A stretch of 64,000 bases of DNA, taken from Holothuria scabra (taxonomy: Eukaryota; Echinodermata; Holothuroidea; Aspidochirotida; Holothuriidae). The stretch is taken from positions 2,299,931 to 2,363,930 of the forward strand of contig CM074193.1 in NCBI GenBank assembly GCA_037179385.1, read 5' to 3'. The stretch's first letter is position 1; each line of letters opens with the position of its first letter. This document shows, piece by piece, positions 46,601 to 58,600 of the stretch. The notes beneath the pieces were generated by a model, which saw only the letters and a list, made by a program, of their open reading frames with translations, was not told the origin of the DNA and did no database searches. Position numbers and translations under genes: made by a program.

Positions 46601-49600
46601 GTAAGATGTAGTCTCCAAAGTTTAACATGAGCACACTGGCGACATTTAACTTGAAAGTTTTGTAGACTATTTTTATGGGAATGGGTGAAATACTGATCAC
46701 CGGCACAAAAGTTGGAAATTGATCAAGGGACTGTTCAGTTTTGGTCTGATTTAGGGACTTGTAGTGTTTAATTCTCTGGAACAGTGTTCAGAGATGTCTT
46801 TTTGTTTTTGCTATAAATTTGTGCTTTGGTTCAGCTCTGTCACAACATGCATAACAGTCATTGCCTTGAGGAATCAGTATCCTGATGGTTTACTGGTTCA
46901 AAGAGCGGTGCAACCTCTGGGATCATTGTTTGACCACATAGCTGCCCTGATAAACAAAAATTACATAAATGTAATATGGGCAAGAGTTGATATTTATACC
47001 TTAATCAGAGTGTTCAAGGGTCACTACCACATGACAATGCTTATAGTTAGTATAACAGTCAGTTTTTGTATCCAATAGTTACAGAAAAAGTTAAAATTTT
47101 TGAGTTTTGTTATGTCCAGACTTGTAACAGTTTTGTGCATCATTTTAAAAAAGTGTCTGGTCACAAATTTTTGCAAACCGAATTGAACCATTAATTACTT
47201 ACTCATAACACAGTTATTTCTTTGTAGGATATGGGGGATGGTCTAAGTTTGACCATTTGTCATTTGAGAAAAACTTAACAGGTTTGGAAAAATTTGTTGG
47301 ATTTCACAAACCAACTCAATGAGCTGCTTTAAGTCCATGCTGGTGGAGTGATCTAGGCAGTTAAGTATTCAGCAGGTGACTGGGTGAGGACCTTTGAGAT
47401 TTCTGAGTGGAAGATGCAGTGTTTACATAAGTACCTCATTCAGTGTAAGGTATCATTCAACAATGGTTATTTATTTTGGATATTTGCTGGTATTGCAGGT
47501 AGAGAGTTTGGATATTTCATCTGGAGGTGAGCTTGGGGTATCTGCTGGGTCAGATGGTCTTTTACAAATCTGGCAGACAAACAATGGAACTGTTAGGGTA
47601 AGTTTTTCCTCACATGCAAATGATGTTACTCAAATTACTATCTTTGTTTGCATAAATTTCTAAACTAGAATAGTGAATTAAAATTTTGATTTGATGGCTG
47701 CATTTGAGACAAGTCTTTCATAAGTTTTCACATACACTTAGAATATGTAATATCACATCTCAAAGCAGGCCTTGAATTTTGAGGTGTGCGAGTCAGTTCA
47801 CACGCCCATCACTCTGCTCAAATCACTGTGAGGAGAGTTAACTTTTACACACCTAGATGAAGAATGGGAGATCATGTAAATCTAAATCAGTTTAATAAAA
47901 CAACATACCTGCCACATTCCTTAATTTCCTGAGGAGTGAGATTTGTACCACATCCTCAAAATCTAAAACTCACAGCTTGTCAGTAAAAGTAACTTTTAAA
48001 GAGACAAAACACTTTAAAAGGTCTGGAATTAACTCTTTTGTATCTCTTGTGCTCATTTTACTACGCCAATTTCCTCTTTTCCTATCCAATATTAGAAAAA
48101 AAAATTGTGGAATTATCTTTATCTTAATGACTTGTGTTTCATTCCTCCCCTTCCAAACTTCAAAAGTCATCTACAGGTTCCCTACAATACTGTGTACTGC
48201 TATTTGCAAAGTGCTTTTTATAAATAAGGAAGTTTATGTTGAGGTTCAGTATAATCCTTTTCAAATTTTCCAGTCCTGTTATGCAATAACTAAGGAATGG
48301 ATTAACTCTATTCATTTGAGGAAATGCCCTTGTTGGCTTTTGTAGATCACAAAAGTGTGCAAAGATCAATAAATTGATTTTGTTGCACAGCTTGCTGGTA
48401 AATGCTAAATACCAGGCTACAGAATAATAGGCTTATTTAAGAGGCCATTTCCTCAGGTTTAGATTGTAAATAATTTACTGAAAGACATGATATGCTTATA
48501 GTTAGTGAAAATTAAGCCACCTGTTTTTGGTTTCAGACAAGTTATACTTGATAAATTCCTTATGTTGATAGATAAAAGGGAATTCAGTTTTTGATATGCA
48601 ACATCTTTAAAAAGACAAGCTTAGTCTTTTTGGTTTTGGTAGGCTAATCTCATTTCTTGTTCCAACTAAAAATCAAAACTGCCGGAAAGGATAGTTAAAG
48701 GCATATTCCGTACACAAAATCTTATTCATGTTGAAATTGCTAAAATGAGAAACTTAAAGGGGAGCTAAGAGATTGTTATAAAGAAATATCTAAACCTCCA
48801 AAATTCTTGATGGAGTGAGAGCCAGAAAGCTGAAGCTGGAAACTGTTTAGGAGGTTCTAACATACTTAGAAGGACAGTCTTAGCTTCTTTTGGGAGTAAT
48901 CTTTGTCCGAAATGCAGTTGTTGAATTCTTTTTGCCAAATGAAATTCGACTTCTTTCCTGTAATGAGCCCATCTGTCAGAAATATGAACCAATGAAAGAT
49001 ATGTTTGTTTATGATTATTCATGAATAAACAACTATAGGTGTCATGAGTAAGTGAAATGAATACACGTACATAAAGAGTGCATAGCATTTGTTTGTTTGT
49101 ATCTTCGACGGAAGGCCTCTACGCAACCAACCTAGGACTATACTCAGGTTAGTGCCATGTTAGGCTTAGGCCTGTAATTGTTGTAAGAAACGTTACTCAC
49201 ACCATCAAAATTGTTGCCCAATAACATGAAAAAGGAGGAAATTCTCACCTTAAATCCCAACTGGAATAGGGGGAGAACGTTGCCTGACACAGCGAGGCAG
49301 CATAGGCTTAGACTACAGGTATGAACATGTACAGTAACATCCTATATCTATACATTTTTTGGTACAACAAGCACATCCTAGCCTAACATTCATTGTTGAT
49401 TAGTGTAATGAAAATATGGTATGCGATTGCATAGGTACAGCATCAGTATACACTGACTGCATTTTAAATGTGTGGTCGATGCTATCTCAAAAGCAGCTAA
49501 TACGTGAATATTCCTAAAGTGCCAATGACTGCCTACACAGAATACAAATTGCTTATTCTACAGATGCTTGAGTAACTGTTACTGTTTTTGATTCCTTGCC

Positions 49601-52600
49601 ATAGGCAGGCAAGGAATCTATGCGATGGTGATGTCGTGTATATGTGGGTGTGTATGTGTGTTAGGGTGTGTGTGTTTGTGACATTTGCTTGTAAACAAGA
49701 TATCTCAAGGTAGGAATGTCTGATGCTTTTCATATTTAGTATATAGATTTATATTTAGTATATAGATTTATCAAATTGAGTGGGAGAAGCCTATTGTTTT
49801 TGGTAGAGGTCAAAGGTCATTTGAGGTCACAGACAGTAAAATTGCGAAAATGTCGGAAATGGCTTGTAAACGTGATATCTCAAGATAGGAGTGCCAGACA
49901 CTTTCAATATTTGATAAGAAGAATTGTTGTGTTGAGAGGGAGAACGCTTTTTTTTGTTAGAGGTCAAAGGTCATTTTAAGTCATCTGCGGTAAAATTGCG
50001 AAAACGTCCAAAATAGCTTGTAAAGGTGAGATCTCAAGATACGAGCAATCGATACTATTCATATTTGGTATATAGATTGGTGATGTTGAGAGGAAGAATC
50101 CTATTGTTTTTGGTAGAGGTCAAAGCTCATTTGAGGTCACCTGCAGTAAAATTGTGAAAACGTTGAAAATGGCTTGTAAACACGATATCTTAAGATAGGA
50201 GTGACTGACACCCTTCATATTTGGGATATAGATTTGCAATGTTGAGAAGGAGAGCCTTATTGATTTTGTTGCAGGTCAAAGGTCATTAGAGGTCACCAGA
50301 GGTTAAGCTACAAAAGCCTCTCAAATGGCTGTAAACACCATAAAAACCTCCTTGTTTTTGGTACAGACCAGAGGTTACGTCTGGTATTCAGAGGTCGTGA
50401 GAGAATTGAGGAACCCTTTTGATTTTGGTTGAGGTCAAAGGTCATTTACGGTCACTGGGGGTCAGTGCTTAAATGAATCCATGACATTCTGTGCCTAAAC
50501 TGTAAAGACAAATCTATCGAATACTGTCAATTTGAAAGAAAAAAGGTATTTCAGTGGCAAGGACTCACTAAGCATTTTGGCTCTCTGGTTGATTATTTGT
50601 GTTTTATACCCTTTTAATAATTCTTTTCGCTGGAAAGCTTACTATCCTTTATATTTTTGTGTGAAGAACATGAAGCAAAGCTTGTTCTTTGCCTTGGGAG
50701 TTTTCAGAGATCTCGTAGTTTTGCTTTTAGAAAAACAAAGTATACATCAAATGAGTTATCATTTAAATTGCATTGACCAGAAAGCCAGAGAGAAGTCAGT
50801 AGTTCATTGGGGTAAAGCTAAATTTTCTGCTTTGGAGTAATGAATTATTGAGTTCTGTTTTATTTTGATGAGTTTACAGAATGTATTTTTTCTTGCACAT
50901 TCACTTTACATTCACACAGAGAAACCTGGAAGGTCATGCAGGTGATGTCAGTACCTGTCAATTTTTTCCATCAGGGATGGTAGTTCTCAGTGGTGGTTTA
51001 GACACTCAACTTAAAATATGGTCTGTTGAAGATGGCAGCTGTCCACAAACCCTTAGAGGACATGGTGGAGGTATGTTGTCTTTAGGGCTGCCATGATAAT
51101 TGCCAGTGTTTGCACCAGGTAGGAAATTCGTACCGGGATACCCGAACCATATTACCCTTCGGGTAGTACCTGACCGTAAACCTTGCAAGATATTTTTAAG
51201 AAGTGCATGATATGCACCTTCTATTCAAACCTCGACCCACTGGCCCCTTACCTCTGATCGGATCAATTTGACAATAACATTATATCACATTTTTCTACTT
51301 CTAAAATGTGCCGTTTGTTCTTAACATTTTGAGTTTAAAAATCAAACTGGAATTAAAATTTGATCACACTTTAGTGTCGCTAGGATTAGCTTCTATGGCT
51401 TTTGTCAGTGAACAATGTGTGCATCTGAACCAAAAAATAACTTGGGTGTGTCACTGCAACTTCTGTACTGTGTTAATACAGTAGTGTATCGCAAGTGTTC
51501 AAATTTCTTGTAAACTGCTTTCTTGGTACGTTTATGAAAAAACCATCTGTCCGTTCGTGAAAATGACACGTAAAAATTTTCTAATGCATCTCCTGGCCGA
51601 GATTTCACCCGAGCATGTACCGTTAAAAATGTATGGTAATATACGGCAGTGACCATACACCTACAAACATGCATTCGTTCATTGCCTGTGCTTGTGTTCA
51701 ATGTGTGCAATGTAACAGTGACGTCACTCCTGCACACTCCACTTTAGCAAATGGGGGATACAGAAAATATGGGAAAAATATTTTGCTCCCTTTGCAACAT
51801 ATTTAGGAAACTTTGGGCATAAAAATCTTGCAAATAGTTCAAATAGCAATAAAAAATTATGGGCAATATGAAGATTTTAGTGTTTAAGTTAGTAACAGGA
51901 TGGAAGCAAGAGGAAAGACGATTTTTTTTGTGCACACTGTGTGAAATACACCTTTAACAGAATGTGTATGATCTTATATCTGATTGCTTCAGAAAAAATT
52001 TCTCTCCCCCAAAATACGAAGTTTTAGGGATTGATTTGAGACAAAAGAATATTTTTGTGGTTGAAATATGTGCATACATTATGTAGACATAACTGTATTA
52101 CTAAAAACTAATTCTTTAGATCATGAAATCATGTCAGGTTTATTTTAGGGATAACTTGACAAGTATGAAATCTAGAAACACCAAGAGTTGATCAATGTGT
52201 TATATCCATTTGGGTATGTGTTTATACGGTAATGATAAGTATAAAATTTCTTACAGTTCTTTTGCGATATTTCTTGGCATAAGTTTAGGAATGTTGTCAA
52301 TCCACAGGCACTTCTTGCAAATTATTTATGAGCTGACTTTTGAAGATCATGTGTCGACCGCCCCCTTAGGCTGCCTTTTCCGTAGCGATGAGCTGGACGA
52401 AAAAATTTTGTCCGTCCGGCGGGCAAGGCTAGGCTATGCGCAGTATAGTACGTAGGCCTATGCTGTTTCATTATCTGGTATAGGAGCGGATGTTAGAAAC
52501 ACACATCGCGGGAATCTTTTCTGGAAAAGTGCAATTTAACAAAAGCAAATTACGGAAACAAACACAAGATGAAATCCAGCCCGATGCTCTCCATATAGCA

Positions 52601-55600
52601 CCTTCACGGTTGCTTTTAGGTGAAGTGTAAATAATGCTCTCAGCTCCCACTGACCACTCTGCTCATTGACTGACTTCACTGAGATAACAGCACAAAGCTT
52701 TCTTATGTAGTCACACTATGTCTTTATGGAGAAGAGTCTTCTGGCATCCTATCTGCAATTTCCATGGTCCACTGGGCCAGGGTGTCTTTATCTTAATGCG
52801 CAATTAATGAAGTGGAAATACCCTGAAAAAGGCCTCAAAATCCGGGTTTTTGGAGCATCGGAGGAGTTAGCCTAATGAAGTTAAGCAACTTCATTTCAAA
52901 TAATTGTGAATGAGATGTGGGTTAATACATTTATTAGTTTCAATAACCATGTTATTTTCAGAAGATCAAAAAGAAATCATAGAAAAATGCTACCCGGGTA
53001 GTAGTTTTCTACCCAGTAGCAAGAACATCAGTTGGGTACCCGGTGCAAACACTTATAATTGCAATGTCAAAGACGTACTATTTCACCCCAAAGTTTGACC
53101 TTAACTTTTCCATATTGTAATATTGCAACAGAAGCAAATGAACTAAAACAGGATCTCAGTGAAATCTCTTCACATTCTGATTTCTGCTTCTTCAGCCAGT
53201 AACCTGAACTTAGATAATCATTCAAGGTGTTATACATTATACAAGCAATTAGAAACAGTGCTTTACTAATCCTAGCATAAGGTATATGCAAATCAGCTAA
53301 CTACAGAAATACATATGTTACACTATAAACTGAACGCCTACTATAATGCTGGCTGCAACATCTAAATGAACTTGTACACCTGTGCAGAGGCAATGCTAAC
53401 TACTACATCATGTATGTTATTGAGCCCCACACCAACACATTTTATATTGCATGGCATGGGGAAGAGTTCCTTGTTTGGAGACCCTAAGGAGATGAGGATA
53501 GGTGTTTCTTTAGACTGTAGTCCATAACGTAAGTTGCAATTAACCTTGGATACAGTTGTTAGCCTAACCTATTCCATTGCAGGCTTGGGGTAATCGTAAT
53601 CGATTGCAATCGATTACACATTTTGAAAAAGTTGTAATCGCAATCGATTACTTTTGTGCAAATCGCAAAGTAATTGCAATCGTAATCAATTACAATGGCA
53701 AAGTAATCGCAATCGTGTTTTCATTTCTGATTACATTGAAGTTGATCGAACAAAGAAGTTAAGTTACGAAACAATTTTTTCAGTGCTTGGTTCTTCTGTT
53801 CCTCTTTCTTGGATGTTCCAGCTTAAAATGAGTGAGAAGTGCATGGGTTCAATAATCTCTACTTTGGGAGGACTTGGTTCTGTCCAGGCTTATCTAGAGC
53901 AATGTCCATGGCCTTTTTTCCAGTTGTGGGCACTGGATTATTTTACCTACTACATTGCTTATGTGGAAAGAAAATGTAATCACGATTGCAATCATGATTA
54001 CATTGCATTGTAATCGCAATCGTAATCAGTTACTTTCAATTTTAGCTGTAATGGTAATCATAATCGCAATCGTAAAATATGAAGTAATTGCAATTGTAAT
54101 CGATTACATTGAGATGTAATCGCCCCAAGCCTGTTCCATTGTTTTTTTGATGCTAATTATCTGCTGTTATGTTTCAGTATGTACATTTGTAAAGGCCTAG
54201 GCTTGAGATAAATGCATTCTGGATGAAAATTTGAGCTTACACCTGAACTGCAACATTGCTACAGTAAAGGCTTTTATGTCCTTGATGTGAGCAATGCAGT
54301 ATTACATTGGTCATGTTTAATAAGACTACAGTGTAACATAGGTATGTGATGTCACAATATGGTGGTGGAAATTTTGGCAACATCGATAAATAAAAATTGC
54401 AGCAGCTGTGTTTATTTCTGGGTCAGGAATGGTCAGTTAAGTCATTTCTATTGGATTGAGGTTTAGAGATTTTTTAGTAATTATTTTATGTGACCATAGC
54501 TGTGGCATTTGAAATGGGACAAATCTAAACATAACAATGGGGGAAAATTGCATACTCTCTGCATCTTATCTGCCACTTTTTTAACCTTCCTTTAATATGA
54601 TAAAGCAATGATTCCTTTGATTGAAAAATGATTAAAACTGATCGATAAATTTTTCCTGAGAGCTGCTGCTAATTCATAGGATATTGGAAAATTAAAAAGG
54701 CTAATATACATGCATTGTTTGTATTCACTGGTTTATGAAGCATGAATATGGGATATGTTGAGATAAAAGGAAGTCTTTGTAATAATACTTCAGTAAAGAC
54801 AAAATGTGGCAGGGTACTGTACCTTAGCCTCCCTCTTTTGTGCACTGCAATGAATTTTCAGACCTTCCCAAAACATTGTTCTTGTGCCATCTACTCATTC
54901 CCCAGATTCATCAAGGGTAAGTAATTGTATTAGGTGAAATGATCCCCACAAACCCACCCCAACCAACAGTGATATTAATGGAGCACCTTCTTTTCCAGCC
55001 CAACAGCACTTGCTAGCCCCCAAAAGAATGCTGCTTTTACTAGACATATCATTGGAATTGGTTACTATCTCCTGGTAAACACAAAGCATCGTTTGGTTGA
55101 TTCACAAACCAAGGAACCAAGAGACACTTTTTGACTGAAATTAGGACCCGATCCAACTAACCTCATTTCTACCCTTGACCCCCATATTTAATTCTAATAG
55201 TTACAGTACATTTATTCATTTTAGCATTTATTGGAAGAAAACACTTTTTTTCAAATAAAAATGTGGAGTATTTACAGCGAGCAGCTGCCCAGAATCTCAT
55301 GGCTTCTCTGCACCCACATTCAGTTTTCAATTGCTTTGAATTCAAAATAAAAAATGTTTTGTGAATCCGGACAACATGGAACTATTAAAGGAGACATGTT
55401 TTTGGAAGATGAAGATTCAAAGTAGGTCAGATACATTTCTTCACAGCTTTTGCCCTTTCCCATTTCATACAAGCCTCAAATGCATCGCAGGAGTTTCTGA
55501 TAGAAGGAAGGTGATTACACATGCCATGACCTTCCTTCTTGAGAATGCAACATAGACACCCCACTAGATCAAAGGGTGTGTATGGTGTAACTGATATTTG

Positions 55601-58600
55601 AGTTTTAACACACACTTGACTGGCCTGTTAACTAACCCCAAATGTTATGTAACTTTTTGTGGAATTTGGTATATCTGGTACTGCCAGTCTGTTGGATGTT
55701 TAATAAACCTGACTATATCAAGTGTATGAACTTGAAGTGTACTTCATTTGTGCACTGGGGCAAGAAGATGTTATCTGGCAGAGAAGAAGGGTGTTTAAAA
55801 AAGTGAGAAGGAAAGTTTCATTATGAATAGCTTTATGTAGGAATAGTACAAAGGTTGGGAGTAAGGCTGGTATAAAGTTTTTATGATGTATGTTAGGAGT
55901 AAATTCAAATTTTGCAATCATTATGAATGTAATTCAACACGGCATAGGCTATAACTTGACTGGATTGAAAAAAATGACTTAAATAAAACAATCTGACTTT
56001 TTGGTATACTTCAGATAGTCTAATTGTTGCTTCAATGGGGTGCATAGTCCCTTTTTATCTTAGAAAGAAAATATTCTGAGTGGGTGCATATAAACTGAAT
56101 AAAGGTGTCTAGATTGTCAGTATTTTCACTAACTTAACCGTTTGTGCCTGAAAATGTAGTTTCTGCTGATAATTTGTATGCAATGGGCTATGATCGAAAT
56201 AAGTATAAAGATATTCTGATGACAAAATGTTGACTGGAAGATGGAATGCAAAAGGAAATAGTAACAAAAGTAAACCCCAGTTGTATTGTCTCTGTTAATT
56301 GTCAAATTTTAATGCAAGCTCTAAAAGTTTATATGCATTTTACATATTTTTACATGCAGTAGAATGTTACATAGTGTTTGATATGCATGTTGGTCTGGTA
56401 GTGTTATTAAAACAGAAGGAAGCCAAATTTAGGGTGTGGTCAAAAAGTGGAAACAGTAACAGACAAGCTTGAAGTTTATATCTATACATGCATGCGTGAC
56501 CTTTTTGCTCAGGTCAAATGGTATCAAAAAATCTGAGTGCTGCACTAGCCCTGCATAGTGCACTGTTTTAACGTGTGTTTAAACCGGGCCATCAGCTTAA
56601 AATACACATAAAATTGTTACCCTTTGACTGATTGTGAAATACAAATCCATAGACCTATTTCCAAATAGCAATTACAAAGGATTGTTGGACAGAGTTTTGG
56701 TGTTTATCCTTTTTGTCAATTGCATTTTACTGTGGTGAAAATTGACGTACTCCCAAAACTCTATCCCACAATTCATTGTAATTGCTATTTGGAAATAGGT
56801 TTATGAAGAAACTTCTGACTGGTCTATTGAGAGCCATCTGTCAAGTCCATCTATCAGTGACTTTTGTAGTCCAAACTTGACTCCATATGGGATGATTCTA
56901 GTCTCTGACTGCGTGGTTAAGTGGTTAGAGCATCTGACTTGCTGTCACGAGGTCTGGAGTTTGACTCCTCTCTAGATCATATGAAAGACTTTAACTATGG
57001 AACCTACTGCCAATGCACATGGTGCTTAGAGTAAGCAGTGAACTCGGGGAAACAAGCCAGTTAGTCACAGCTGGAATGAAGGGCATGGCTGGGACAGCTT
57101 TAACCAATTGATTAGAAACCGAGCTGTAAAAATCCATCTAACTAACAAATGCATACTACATACTGTAGCTGTATCCACCTTTCTTGCATCCTCTTTAACC
57201 AGTGCCAAACCATAATATGAGCCTTAGATTTCACAATGCAGACATCATGTATGGCGAATCTGTGTCTATGCTGGTATGCAACTTCGAATGCAACATGAAA
57301 TAACTCTTTACCAAGTAGGGGCATGTCAGGGGCAACACTAAGGTGATGCCATAACTTTGAAGATGGAGTCTGAATTGTGCACTCTAAAGCTCACCAATAA
57401 AACTCTAGATTCTATATCTCTGATCATTGTGCTTCTTCTTTCAGGAATCCTTGGAACTGATGTCATTGATAGAGGGCGCAATATAGTGTCATGTTCCCGA
57501 GATGGTGCAGCAAGGTTGTGGGACTGTGGTGAAGGAAAATGCTTGGACATGTTATACAAAGGAGATGGTTCCCCTGTTAATGGCTGCTCTGTTGGAGTAC
57601 CTGACAATTCTGTCAACCTTGGAACTCCAGACAATCCATCTGGTATATTTGCAATTAAACTAGGAAAAAAGACATGGATAAAAACTATTAGAAAATTGCA
57701 TGACAAATAAAAACTGACATTAGTGGGGTCCTTCAGCCTTAAATCATCTTAATTTTATTGTCAATATGTAATTCTAAACCTTCATATTCAGTAAAATTGA
57801 GGGGATCAAGGAGTAATTTACTCTGCAATCATGCATGATACAGTAAAGCAAAAAATTTGAAAAATTAAAGCTGATGGACCACAGTTGATGCGTGACAACA
57901 TCAGATGATCACTTCACTGGTCAGATTCATCTATAATGCACTGACAGAGTAGTCAAAGAAACCTTGTTTTGTTTCTCACAATATTCAGATGCTGCCCTCT
58001 CTGTTTGTAAAGATGTCCTTCGTCAGCAGTATATCCCAATACCCTAAAGTAGTAAATTTTCTTCGTATTGCATCTAAGAGGTTTGATGTGAAAATTGGTA
58101 CTGTATTTTGGCATCTCTTTTTCATAGTTGGATTTGAGATTTTATGAAATTTGACACATTTGTAATATTGTTTTCCTCAGGGGAAAGAGAAGTTGGAACG
58201 GAAGGAAAGCTGCTTTTGCTGGCCATAGAGGATAAAACATTAAGAGGAGTTGGTGTGCACAGTCGGAAAGAGGTACAGAACATTGCATCCAATCCCTGTG
58301 GCTTGTGTCAGGAAAAAATGGGAAACCTTCAAAATGACTGAATTGGTTGATTTATGACAACTTACATGTGCTTCATTACCTTTAGGTCTGAATTTTTGCC
58401 CCTTCAGGGCTCTCATAGTCACAAATTATGAACAAGAGGTAGCAATAACTTGTTTTCAATGCAGAAGAGTTAGTATGGTTAGTTAAGATGGAGTTTTAAG
58501 GCCCAATTTCTAACCAATTGTTTTAAGTTGGGCCAGTCACAATTTTCTTATATTTTAGCATAGGTCTACCTCTAGGTGAAACATTAACTCTCAGAAGAGA

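Noticed and set aside
56905..56976. Functional tRNA gene
   Set aside because: A- and B-box-like sequences are present, but the arms do not close into a cloverleaf and the segment continues into a SINE tail.
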